Assembly (NCBI RefSeq): GCF_016908515.1
Contig: NZ_JAFBEA010000008.1
Location: 1 to 64,000 of the forward strand
DNA length: 64,000 nt
Reading direction: 5' to 3'
DNA from: Virgibacillus halotolerans
GTDB lineage: Bacteria > Bacillota > Bacilli > Bacillales > Amphibacillaceae
Position 1 is the stretch's first letter. Every line of letters begins with the position of its first letter. The notes under the pieces were generated by a model. It searched no databases, had not been told where the DNA came from, and worked only from the letters and a program-made list of their open reading frames with translations. Shown here piece after piece: positions 16,457-24,335 of the stretch. Made by a program: the position numbers and the translations under genes.

Positions 16457-18545
16457 TTAACGTAATAACTGTAATACACCTTGTGGTTGTTGGTTGGCTT
16501 GCTTTGCCGCTATGTCTTTCGATCATAGAATAGACTATATCTTCACCCTATAATTTCTATAGGGGCTGGGCGCTTCGAGTATTGTTTATTACCCTACGAA
16601 TCTCATTGCCATGGCTTTCTGTTAAGCTGTAGACAGTTCATTCTAGTCGTTGAACCTTCGCCAGGTTTTCACCTTAGGCGCTTGGCTGCTGATTATCCAT
16701 TGTAGTATTGTTTTGTTTTTCAGACCATCACGCCTACCGTTTCCAGCTGCGTTGTGGTACAAAACACTTTAGGATGTTCCAGCAATTCACCCAGTCATGC
16801 TCTAACCCGTTACCAGATTAGACGCCCGTTCACAACATTACTGAAGAAGTTGTAAAACACCTTGAGGACTCTGTTGTGCTTGAGCTAACATTGCTTGTGA
16901 TGCTTGTGATAGGATGTTGTTCTTCGTGAACTCCATCATTTCTTTCGCCATCGTGCGACAATTACTTTCATAATTGACCAGACTATATCTTCACCCTCAG
17001 CTTCATCTGTTAGGGGTCGGGCGCTTCGGATTCAGAAGAATTCACATTCCCTCTTTCACCTACGAATTTCATCACCATAGCTATTGCGGTAGGTGGTCTA
17101 TTCTAGTCGTTGGACCTTCACCAGATTTTCATCTTAGGCGCTTGGCTGCTGATCGCCCAATCTCTCTACTTTTTAATCCGTCACGCTTGCCGTTTCCAGC
17201 TACGTTGTGGAGCAGAAAGCTATTAGGGGTTTCCAGCAATTCACCCGATTGTACTCGCTAACCGTTACCAGTTAGGACGACTGTACTTCATGCTGCGTTA
17301 AGCAGCTTCAGTATAATCAACGTCTCTAATACGTGATTCCGCAGCTGTTAGGTTTTCAGAAGAAGCACCTAAGTTATTGATTGTGTGTTCTAGACGGTTT
17401 TGAACTGCTCCAAGTTTAGAACGTTCAGATGAAACTGAATCAATTGCAGTTTGGAATTTAGTGATTGCAGCGTCAGCAGCTTCTTGTGATGAAATGTCGA
17501 TACTACCGAATGCACCGCCTTCTTCAAGTTCTTTCGCGCCATCTTTTGTTTTGAAGGTTGCTGCTGTTGTAACTTCTCCATCCTCACCAATTTCTGCTGA
17601 TTCGTCAACTACGACATCAGAAACTGCATAGAATTTTGCATCTTCGCCTGTTCCAACTTGCACTGCTACAACATTATCTCCGCTTTTAAGTACCTTTCCA
17701 GTAAATTCTTCTCCATCAATTTTGAAGTCTTTTGGAGCATCACCTTCCGTTAATTTACCTTCAACACCTAAAGCTTCCGCTCCCATAGCATTGATATCAA
17801 TCTTAAGGTTTTGTTCTGAGTTTGCACCAATGTGGAATGTCGCATTAAAATCACCATCAAGCAATTTTTGTGTGTTGAATTCCGTGTTATTAGAAATACG
17901 CGTTAATTCTTCTGCTAGTTGGTCTGCTTCTTTTTGAAGCTCAGCACGATCTGTCTCAGTATTCGTATCGTTTGAGCTCTGTACTGCTAGTTCTCTCATT
18001 CTTTGAAGAATTTCTTGTGTTTCATTCAATGCACCTTCAGCAGTTTGGATTAGAGAAACCAAATATGTTATCGCAGTGGCTTTTTATCCACTGCTTCTTT
18101 ATGTTTCCATAAAGTTCAGATCATATCTTCATCCCATAAGGATGCTCCGCGCTCGTGGGTGGGTTATTGGTATGGTTCCTCACCACCTGATCGTTACACC
18201 TTCCTAACTACATCTAACCAATTCATTAGGCTTGGCTCGGTATTGCCCACCATCGACACTGCTAGTCTGGTTTGGGGTTTCACCGAATTCACGGAGTTAT
18301 CATCTAAATATTACTACTTAGAGCGGCATTTCCAGTCTACCGTCTTGGGCGTTCTTGCTCGCCATATCTAATCCACGAATTTGTCCACGCATTTTTTCAG
18401 AGATTGCTAGACCTGCAGCGTCGTCTCCTGCTTTGTTGATCTGAAGACCTGATGATAGCTTCTCCAATGAACCTTGTACTGCGTTGTTGTTTGCACCTAA
18501 TTGACGATGTGTATTAAGTGCTGAAATATTGTGATTAATAATCAT
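16457..18545 (-). CDS. hag: Flagellin, split by group I introns
   Basis: Structural subunit of the flagellar filament. Proposed exons: 18339-18545 (69 codons, [16 protein letters not shown] to KNAQDG), 17316-18059 (248 codons, [13 protein letters not shown] to RIRDVD), 16883-16951 (23 codons, [10 protein letters not shown] to AMLA) and 16457-16501 ([14 protein letters not shown]). Joined, they restore the canonical D0/D1 sequences [23 protein letters not shown] and AMLAQANQQPQ. Each 5' exon ends in T and each intron ends in G, as group I splicing requires. Without removal of intron 3, translation instead ends at 16838 with [14 protein letters not shown]. Both versions are 354 residues. Start ATG has GGAGG 9 bases upstream. 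A SigD promoter and a CsrA site are upstream. Exon limits are inferred. Confidence 0.85.
16502..16882 (-). ncRNA. Group I intron 3 of flagellin (position proposed)
   Basis: The conserved core is clear on the minus strand: P element AATTGCTGGAA, Q element AATCAGCAGCCAAGC, R element GTTCAACGACTAGA (16642-16655) and S element GAAGATATAGTC (16533-16544). It is homologous to intron 2. The core itself lies within 16508-16835. The proposed 5' site (after GCT at 16883) places a complete alternative flagellin C-terminus plus stop inside the intron's 5' part. The P1 pairing for this site is weak, so the 5' boundary is uncertain. Confidence 0.7.
16952..17315 (-). ncRNA. Group I intron 2 of flagellin
   Basis: 364 nt. 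Core elements: P AATTGCTGGAAAC, Q GATCAGCAGCCAAGC, R GTCCAACGACTAGA (17101-17114) and S GAAGATATAGTC (16981-16992). A P9 hairpin (CAATTA ... TAATTG) precedes the 3' end. The proposed 5' exon end GUUGAU can pair with GUCGUC at 17276-17281 (5 of 6 positions, including the terminal U-G), just before the P2 hairpin. Removal joins GAT to ATG and restores DVDMAKEMM. Unspliced, translation stops after YTEAA. No internal ORF. Confidence 0.85.
18060..18338 (-). ncRNA. Group I intron 1 of flagellin
   Basis: 279 nt and of a different subtype from introns 2 and 3. Core elements: P GAATTCGGTGAAACC, Q AATACCGAGCCAAGC, R GTAACGATCAGG and S GATGAAGATATGATC. The 5' exon CGGU pairs with GCCG about 12 nt into the intron, giving the expected terminal U-G pair. 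The last nucleotide is G. Removal restores NAQDG-VSLIQT. Unspliced, translation ends after seven extra codons (RLEMPL-stop). Confidence 0.87.
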
Positions 18546-18820
18546 TATTAATCTACCTCCATGTTTTTTATTTTTTAGCAAGCCACATCCTTGTGTCTTG
18601 CCATATATAATGACTCTATAAAATAGAGTTATTACCCTGATGTATTCCCTCAAGCATGCTGGTACTGCCATGGTGTTAACCCACAGCCGCATAAGGTTTC
18701 CTCTACGGTTACTACTTCAATCTTAATTACGCTAGCTTGCTCATCGATAACAAAAAATTTCACCTGTTCTTCCCAGATGTTCCTGCCATGGCAAATCTTT
18801 TCTTGCTGACGTCACTACTT
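18546..18820 (-). other. Long structured 5' leader of the flagellin mRNA
   Basis: About 270 nt between the SigD promoter and the start codon. Two related segments can be aligned, one starting near 18820 and one near 18718. Both have AAGTAGTRAC, CCATGGCAG and a GGGAAxAxCA block. The second also holds a strong hairpin (CCGTAGAGG, AAA loop, CCTTATGCGG). The CsrA hairpin is at its 3' end. I do not recognise a known riboswitch class. Confidence 0.55.
18578..18601 (-). promoter_or_regulatory. CsrA-binding hairpin in the flagellin leader
   Basis: On the minus strand a hairpin with stem GCAAG/CTTGC presents ACAAGGATGT, an exact match to the core of the CsrA SELEX consensus, with AGGA in the loop (18585-18594). 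The ribosome site ATGGAGGT 20 bases downstream gives a second GGA. B. subtilis hag is repressed by CsrA through two such sites; the same control is inferred here. Confidence 0.7.
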
Positions 18821-18846
18821 ATATCGGCTATATATCTTTTTGTTTA
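18821..18846 (-). promoter_or_regulatory. SigD promoter of flagellin
   Basis: TAAA (18843-18846), 14 bases, then GCCGATAT (18821-18828) on the minus strand: a full match to the flagellar sigma factor consensus. Confidence 0.85.
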
Positions 18847-19110
18847 AGCTTTTTTTATAAAAGTTTTAGCTAGGACGATAATATTTTCAACAATATATAA
18901 ATCTGACTGCCATTTTTGTGTATTTCCTCGGAAAAATGTCACTTAAATCAGGTGGAGTCCGATTTAAAACTGTATTATTATCAAAAATAGGTAATTAGTA
19001 CTAATTGAAATTAAAAATGGATTAAAAAGAACTACTTCTTCTCGTATTTTATACAAAAATACTCGTTAATAGCAGTCTTTCTTATTTTAAAGATTAGGAA
19101 GGAGTTACCT

Positions 19111-19353
19111 ATGTTGGAAACATTAAGTATAGCTAGTGATTCAGCCGTTCTGAAACAATTAGGAGCTCGTTTGAAAGTTTATCGTTTAAGCAAAGGCATT
19201 ACACAAGAAGAACTTGCAGAAATAGCAGGGTTCACAAGGTCCTATTACACAGAAATTGAAACAGGGAAGCGCAACACTTCCATTTTAAATTTATATAGAT
19301 TATCGCTGGCATTAGATGTTTCATTAAAGGATATCGTCAATATTGCGTTCTAA
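19111..19353 (+). CDS. XRE family HTH regulator
   Basis: 80 residues, almost entirely one HTH_3 domain: LGARLKVYRLSKGITQEELAEIAG, then FTRSYYTEIETGKRN as the recognition region. AAGGAG lies 8 bases before the ATG. It precedes the HD-GYP gene with 22 bases between them and is probably co-transcribed. An inverted repeat around 19047-19068 (GTATTTT ... AAAAATAC) could be its own operator. Confidence 0.88.
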   Translation: MLETLSIASDSAVLKQLGARLKVYRLSKGITQEELAEIAGFTRSYYTEIETGKRNTSILNLYRLSLALDVSLKDIVNIAF

Positions 19354-19375
19354 AAGAAGGGATAGGTTCAAACCT

Positions 19376-21079
19376 ATGATAAGTAAAAATATTAAAGATG
19401 TCCTGCCAAATGAGATTTTAGGAGAGGACGTGTATCATGACCAGTTGTTACTAGTTAATAAAGGCACAAAGTTATCCAAACGAACCATTGCCCAATTAAA
19501 AAAGCGCAATATTGAAGAAGTGAAAATTACAGTGGATATATCACAAGAACAAATAGATCCTATGCAGCAAACACCTAATGAAATCAGTGAGTTACTGGAA
19601 GGAGAAGTTTCCGTAGCTGATACATGTAAAGCAGACCCAACAAGAGATACCTTTTTTCAGGCATTATCTTTTGTAGGCTATGAATACCGCTACGGCAAAA
19701 TACTCAATAATGATGAAGATATACAGTTTTTACTTCAATTGTTCAAGGACATGCATCAAGATTACGAACTGATGGATACTTTATATGCCCTTAAAGACTG
19801 GAACCATGATAATTTTATACATTCATTCGATGTCTTTATCTTAGGGACATTAGTAGCAAAAAAACTTAATTTGCCACATTTAGAGCGTACTGCACTTGGT
19901 TTTCTTTTCCATGACATTGGTAAATTGAACATTCCACAAGAAATATTGCACAAAGATGGCAAACTAACTTATGACGAATTTGAGTTGTTCAAAAGACATA
20001 CAATGGAAGGAGAAACGATATTAAATACCTTAGGTCAACATCATATCGCACATTTTGCTAGATCTCATCATGAAAGATTGGACGGTTCCGGATATCCAGA
20101 TCAATTAACCAGAAAAGAATTATCTAAGGAATTAAACATCTTACAAATCATTGATACATATGCTTCCCTAACATTAAAACGTGCCTATAAGCATGCACTA
20201 CCAGCCCAAGAAGCACTTCAAATGCTTATGCAAGACGAAAAACGGTATGATGAAAGCATTCTATATAGCTTTATCGAAGCATTATCGATTTATCCATCTC
20301 ATGCATTGGTCTTGTTATCTGATCATACTGCAGCAACGATCAAACAAGTCAACAAACATGTGCCTACACTACCAGATATCAAGCGACTAGATGAGGATAA
20401 GGTTGCTTCACTTCCATTGGATTTCTCTGTTACCGTTTCTAAAATGATTCATTTTCAGGCAACAACTTTCCAAGCTCGGTATTTAGCGTTTTTCAATGCA
20501 TTAATGAAAGGTGATAATGTAGCCTGCAGTGAAGCATTTTCTTACCTAATTGATGATTTAAAATTAGAAGAAATTTATACGAGAATTTTTTTACCCGCGT
20601 ATTGGAAGTCCGTTAAATTATTTGAACATCGTGAAGTAACTGAAATCGAATATAACAACAGTCATGATGGATTAATCAATTTGTTAGCACAACTTGAACA
20701 AGAAATCAGTGCTTTAAATCACTACAAATTAAATGCACTTATCATTATGGAAGATCATCCAACCTATCAGGTACCATTGAAAATAGTACGCGGATTATTG
20801 CATTGCGAATATATTTCTCCTACCGTAATCCAATCTACTATTTCTAAAAGTGATTTAAAACGCTGTGTGGTAAAAAATAATATACAAGACATATGTGTCA
20901 TTTATGCTGATGATACAGCCAAACAAGCATATAAACATTTACGATCTAATGAAATGAATAAAAGTTATAAATCCTATCATGAATTAAACCAACTTTTCGA
21001 GGATATTACAGCCATCGAAAATCAAAGTTTAAAATTCTATGAACGTTTATTCGATTTATCATGTACGCATGTAACATAA
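19376..21079 (+). CDS. HD-GYP domain protein (probable c-di-GMP phosphodiesterase) with degenerate B12-binding-like C-terminus
   Basis: 567 residues. The HD-GYP domain (about 145-285) has FHDIGKLNIP (HD) and HHERLDGSGYP (GYP), so the metal ligands are intact; such proteins hydrolyse cyclic di-GMP. The N-terminal 50 residues are the small beta domain often seen before HD-GYP. From about 375 the sequence (GDNVACSEAFSYLIDDLKLEEIY ... PAYWKSVKLFEHREVTEIEY) follows the B12-binding cap fold. From about 455 (ALIIMEDHPTYQVPLKIVRGLL) it follows the Rossmann cobalamin domain, without the DxHxxG ligand motif. The start is the ATG within a 16-base palindrome (19362-19377) that could hide the initiation site. 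It lies next to flagellin, fitting a motility switch. Confidence 0.88.
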   Translation: MISKNIKDVLPNEILGEDVYHDQLLLVNKGTKLSKRTIAQLKKRNIEEVKITVDISQEQIDPMQQTPNEISELLEGEVSVADTCKADPTRDTFFQALSFVGYEYRYGKILNNDEDIQFLLQLFKDMHQDYELMDTLYALKDWNHDNFIHSFDVFILGTLVAKKLNLPHLERTALGFLFHDIGKLNIPQEILHKDGKLTYDEFELFKRHTMEGETILNTLGQHHIAHFARSHHERLDGSGYPDQLTRKELSKELNILQIIDTYASLTLKRAYKHALPAQEALQMLMQDEKRYDESILYSFIEALSIYPSHALVLLSDHTAATIKQVNKHVPTLPDIKRLDEDKVASLPLDFSVTVSKMIHFQATTFQARYLAFFNALMKGDNVACSEAFSYLIDDLKLEEIYTRIFLPAYWKSVKLFEHREVTEIEYNNSHDGLINLLAQLEQEISALNHYKLNALIIMEDHPTYQVPLKIVRGLLHCEYISPTVIQSTISKSDLKRCVVKNNIQDICVIYADDTAKQAYKHLRSNEMNKSYKSYHELNQLFEDITAIENQSLKFYERLFDLSCTHVT

Positions 21080-21100
21080 TCAAGTAGACAACCATCAAAA

Positions 21101-21127
21101 AACCATACTATACGATATAGTATGGTT
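21101..21127. terminator. Intrinsic terminator
   Basis: AACCATACTATA ... TATAGTATGGTT hairpin between the convergent HD-GYP and GTPase genes. Confidence 0.82.
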
Positions 21128-21146
21128 CCACTTCATTCACTTCTAT

Positions 21147-22217
21147 TTAATAATTCAATTCCTCTTTTAATATTGCCTCAGCAAGCTCATAACAGTCATT
21201 TAAATAAGATTTACCAGCAAGATAGGTGATCGTATAACCACCCGCTGCAGATATGGCAATACCGATTAATGGGATATATCTCGATGCCTTCTGGGCAATT
21301 TGCTTCCCTGCCTGTTTTTGCAGCAGATTAACAATGCCATCATAGGACAACGATCGGATGATATTGTTGCCGATATTCGCTAAATTGGGATATAAATTTA
21401 GTTTTGTTACCTTCTTGATTCTTTCATCCGTTAAGTCGAAGTTTTTTCTTACTTCTTTGAACAGTTTTTGTAAAACGTTTAAATCAATCGCTAAGTTTAG
21501 CCCCGGTACCGGATTTAATCCATTCGCAGCTGCTAGTAATGATTTACTGATGACAATTTTTTCACACGCCTCCCTTTTTCTTTTGAGAAAATCCAATGAA
21601 TATGCCTTCGCATTTCTTTCCCATTTTTCTTTTTTCGTATCATCTAATCGCGCGTAGATTTCATTCACTAGCTCGTCTAGGCCTTCCCTTGTCACACAGC
21701 TCGTAAATACGGTTTTTACTTCACCATATCGTTTTTTGATATCATTTTTCACTGCTTCTTTTAATTCCTGTTTACTTTTCTCACCAGTCGTGTCCACAAG
21801 ACTATCCGATTTATTGCTTACAAAGAAACACGGCTTCTTCTTTTCAATGATCTTATGAAAAAGTTGATCATCTGCCTGATGAAACTTGCCTGAAAAAACA
21901 CAAATAAACAGGTCATATTCATCTAAATTAAATCTATCCCAGTATTCACCTGCCGGAAATTTGCTTGTCCCATATCCTGGTAAATCGGTTAGGATATTCG
22001 AATTATCCTCGCCCCAAGGGACTTCTCCCTCACTTTTCGTTGTATCCGTTTCTGTTGAAACATCGACAACATTTTTTCCAACCAATGCATTAATCAAGGA
22101 AGATTTCCCCGCACCCGGCTGGCCAAAAAGGGCAATTTTTATTTCTATTTTACTTTCTTTTTCCAGTTCATTTATGATGTCATCTATTGAATTTGTATTC
22201 GTGTTCGTGTTACGCAT
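21147..22217 (-). CDS. P-loop GTPase with C-terminal hydrophobic region (IRG/Era-like)
   Basis: About 356 residues. G1 GQPGAGKSS, G3 DLPGYG and G4 NKSD are clear in the first 150 residues, giving an Era/dynamin-like GTPase domain. The C-terminal half has a GLNPVPGLNLAIDL segment and a hydrophobic stretch (YIPLIGIAISAAGGYTITYL) that could insert into membrane, resembling bacterial relatives of immunity-related GTPases. The start is at the ATG with GGAGG 6 bases upstream (22217); an upstream in-frame ATG adds 22 residues without a ribosome site. Cellular role unknown. Confidence 0.85.
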   Translation of the reverse strand: MRNTNTNTNSIDDIINELEKESKIEIKIALFGQPGAGKSSLINALVGKNVVDVSTETDTTKSEGEVPWGEDNSNILTDLPGYGTSKFPAGEYWDRFNLDEYDLFICVFSGKFHQADDQLFHKIIEKKKPCFFVSNKSDSLVDTTGEKSKQELKEAVKNDIKKRYGEVKTVFTSCVTREGLDELVNEIYARLDDTKKEKWERNAKAYSLDFLKRKREACEKIVISKSLLAAANGLNPVPGLNLAIDLNVLQKLFKEVRKNFDLTDERIKKVTKLNLYPNLANIGNNIIRSLSYDGIVNLLQKQAGKQIAQKASRYIPLIGIAISAAGGYTITYLAGKSYLNDCYELAEAILKEELNY

Positions 22218-22416
22218 AGAATACCTCCATGATTCGTTTTTACACTGATAGGGATGTATGTTTTCCCCTTTCAGGTTCGCCAATCGACGCGTTTCCTTTA
22301 AATTATCTCATTGGAACGACCTTTTTACAATAATGAGGGGAGCCGCTTACTCAATATTATAAAAGGAATAGAGGATATTCGCTCATTATATACCACGGTT
22401 ATCATATTAGCTCCCT

Positions 22417-22731
22417 TCAAAACAAGGGTAAGTTATCTAAGTTATTCTCTTTTATCCCATCCGGTTCGCTTCGAATAATATCCCTGCCATATTTATGAAA
22501 CACATCAATATGTGCTATCATCCCCGCTTTCGCTTCATCTAGTGCCGTTATATAATCCAATTCCCGTCCTGTCTCTGTTTTAAAAGCGATGATATCGCCA
22601 TCTTCATTTTTTCTGACTGCTGCGATCTTTTCTTTTCCATCTAATGGTTCTAACTCCGCTTCCATACCATCTTTCTGTGCACTTTGTTCGCGATATTCAT
22701 TATATATTTTTTCAAAATCCTGCTGTGTCAT
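22417..22731 (-). CDS. DUF3892 domain protein
   Basis: 104 residues. The C-terminal 60 residues (IAAVRKNEDGDIIAFKTETG, then GMIAHIDVFHKYGRDIIRSEPDG) match the DUF3892 pattern of a small beta protein common in Bacilli. Start ATG with AGGCAGG upstream. Function unknown. It is divergent from the SASP gene. Confidence 0.85.
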   Translation of the reverse strand: MTQQDFEKIYNEYREQSAQKDGMEAELEPLDGKEKIAAVRKNEDGDIIAFKTETGRELDYITALDEAKAGMIAHIDVFHKYGRDIIRSEPDGIKENNLDNLPLF

Positions 22732-22868
22732 ATTTATCAACCTGCCTTTCATTTATATTTATTATTTCCTAAAGATAACGGTTTATTAAAAAGTAAAAAG
22801 TTCCCTTCCGTTTATACGGAGTGAACCAGTGAATTTAGGAAAACCTATTGAAAAAGGAGGAGAATAAG

Positions 22869-23132
22869 ATGGCAAGAAATAAAATATTGATTCCTGAAGC
22901 GCGTAAAGGATTAGATCAATTAAAAGGTCGTGTTATGAAGGAAAAAGGATACGATGTAAATGATGATCCCAACGACGTGAAATATGAAATCGCTGACGAA
23001 CAGGATATTCCACTTCATAAAGGATATAATGGACAACTTACCTCTGAAGATGCCGGGAAAATCGGTGGACCGATTGGCGGCAATATGGTAAAAGAAATGG
23101 TGAAGATGGCGCAGGAACAAATGAAAAAATGA
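22869..23132 (+). CDS. Alpha/beta-type small acid-soluble spore protein
   Basis: 87 residues. It has the family's two signatures: NKILIPEARKGLDQLK near the N-terminus, and LTSEDAGKIGGPIGGNMVKEMV near the C-terminus. These proteins coat and protect spore DNA. The GPR protease site is recognisable (EIADEQDIPL). It is about 15-20 residues longer than SspA/SspB, because of an insert (YDVNDDPNDVK) before the cleavage site. AAGGAGGAG precedes the ATG. Probably forespore-expressed; no clean SigG promoter seen. Confidence 0.92.
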   Translation: MARNKILIPEARKGLDQLKGRVMKEKGYDVNDDPNDVKYEIADEQDIPLHKGYNGQLTSEDAGKIGGPIGGNMVKEMVKMAQEQMKK

Positions 23133-23134
23133 AA

Positions 23135-23166
23135 GTATCCGCTGGCTTCAGATAGCCAGCGGATAC
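23135..23166. terminator. Bidirectional terminator between SASP genes
   Basis: Perfect hairpin GTATCCGCTGGC ... GCCAGCGGATAC between the convergent genes. Confidence 0.88.
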
Positions 23167-23175
23167 AAAGCATAC

Positions 23176-23379
23176 TTATTTTTCCCGAGACTGCTGATTC
23201 TTCTCGCTAACAGCCTCCGTATTCGTGTCGCTATATATTTCAGTACCATGTCCTCCAGTTGTTTTAGCTAAAAATTCCTTGACTTCATTATAGGACATAC
23301 CGGAGTTTTGGTTTGCCTCTTTGACAGCATTGATGTTTGTCCCTGCAACTGTAAATTTATCATCGTTATTTTCCTTCAT
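23176..23379 (-). CDS. Gamma-type small acid-soluble spore protein-like
   Basis: 67 residues, rich in N, Q, T and E. AGTNINAVKEANQNSG and IYSDTNTEAVSEKNQQS are two copies of the repeat (SETNAQQVRKQNQQS type) that defines gamma SASPs, the spore amino-acid store. There is an unusual linker (MSYNEVKEFLAKTTGGHGTE) between the copies. The start is the ATG with GGGGGG 6 bases before it. It faces the alpha/beta SASP gene, which supports the assignment. Confidence 0.78.
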   Translation of the reverse strand: MKENNDDKFTVAGTNINAVKEANQNSGMSYNEVKEFLAKTTGGHGTEIYSDTNTEAVSEKNQQSREK

Positions 23380-23451
23380 CAATATCCCCCCTACTTTGTT
23401 TCCTTTTATTTTGTCCATGAAGGGGGTTTTAAGTCAGGGATAGAATGACAA

Positions 23452-24204
23452 TTAACCTTTTCGAGAAGCATATGCTTCTGCTGCTATGCAAAGATAATAA
23501 GATAGACCAATCTGTTGCTCCTCCAGCATATTCCGATGAAAATCATCATTCAGGAAAAAACGATTCTGCCCAGCAAAATCATGTTCAGTTATGTTATGTC
23601 CATGATTATTCAAAAACGCAAGGTGTTGCTGAATAAGATGCTGTACTTTACCGTCATCAAACTTCAAACCACCTTTTAAAGATTGAATCATTTCATCCAT
23701 AAAGCGTTTCGCTTCTAACGCCGATTCATTCATCGATTCCACATTAATCGGATCCTCTCCGATTATATCGTAGTCGTATTTTTCCTTAATATATGCCTTT
23801 TGTTTTGCGAGTGCCGCTTCCCACTCTTTTTCGCTTTCAAATCCGGTGAACAGTTTTGATTCGCTCATAACTTCTCCCTTCCTGGCGTGTCCGATGGATT
23901 CATCCAATGTCTTTATCAACTTTTCCAGTCTTTTCTTACGTGTATGGATCAACTGTCGCTGCTCAGACAAGACGGATAATCTTTCTGGCTCGCCATCCAA
24001 CATCCCTTGAATTTTTTTGAGTGGGAAATCCAGTTCACGATAGAATAATATGTGCTGTAAACGTTGAAGCTCTTTCATACCGTAAAGACGGTAGCCAGCT
24101 TCACTCACCTCACATGGTAATAAAAGTCCAATTTTATGATAATGATGGAGCGTCTTCACTGTAACTTTCGCTAAAGCTGCAGTTTCTTTTACCGTGTACA
24201 ACAT
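23452..24204 (-). CDS. MerR family regulator with TipAS-type ligand domain
   Basis: 250 residues. The N-terminal MerR HTH (YTVKETAALAKVTVKTLHHYHKIGLL, then YRLYGMKELQRLQHI) is followed by a coiled dimer helix and a C-terminal helical domain like the TipAS drug-binding domain of Mta and TipA. Such proteins activate efflux genes on binding peptide antibiotics or dyes. The start is the ATG with GAGGTGG 6 bases upstream. No linked target gene; the target is unknown. Confidence 0.9.
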   Translation of the reverse strand: MLYTVKETAALAKVTVKTLHHYHKIGLLLPCEVSEAGYRLYGMKELQRLQHILFYRELDFPLKKIQGMLDGEPERLSVLSEQRQLIHTRKKRLEKLIKTLDESIGHARKGEVMSESKLFTGFESEKEWEAALAKQKAYIKEKYDYDIIGEDPINVESMNESALEAKRFMDEMIQSLKGGLKFDDGKVQHLIQQHLAFLNNHGHNITEHDFAGQNRFFLNDDFHRNMLEEQQIGLSYYLCIAAEAYASRKG

Positions 24205-24335
24205 TTCAACCACCTCAATGATTACTTTAAAGGCTCCTCCAAGGGGAGAGTCAACAACAAATTACAATTCATTTTTATTGTTAGCATGTTAAAAAATGAT
24301 CCAAAGACAGCTATTCATCTTTGAATCATTTCATG

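Noticed and set aside
16974-17261. 95-residue plus-strand ORF inside flagellin intron 2
   Set aside because: It is antisense to conserved intron core elements and has no family similarity or ribosome site.
18546-18820. Known c-di-GMP riboswitch in the flagellin leader
   Set aside because: The leader is structured, but I cannot find the conserved core of c-di-GMP-I or c-di-GMP-II; naming a class would be a guess.
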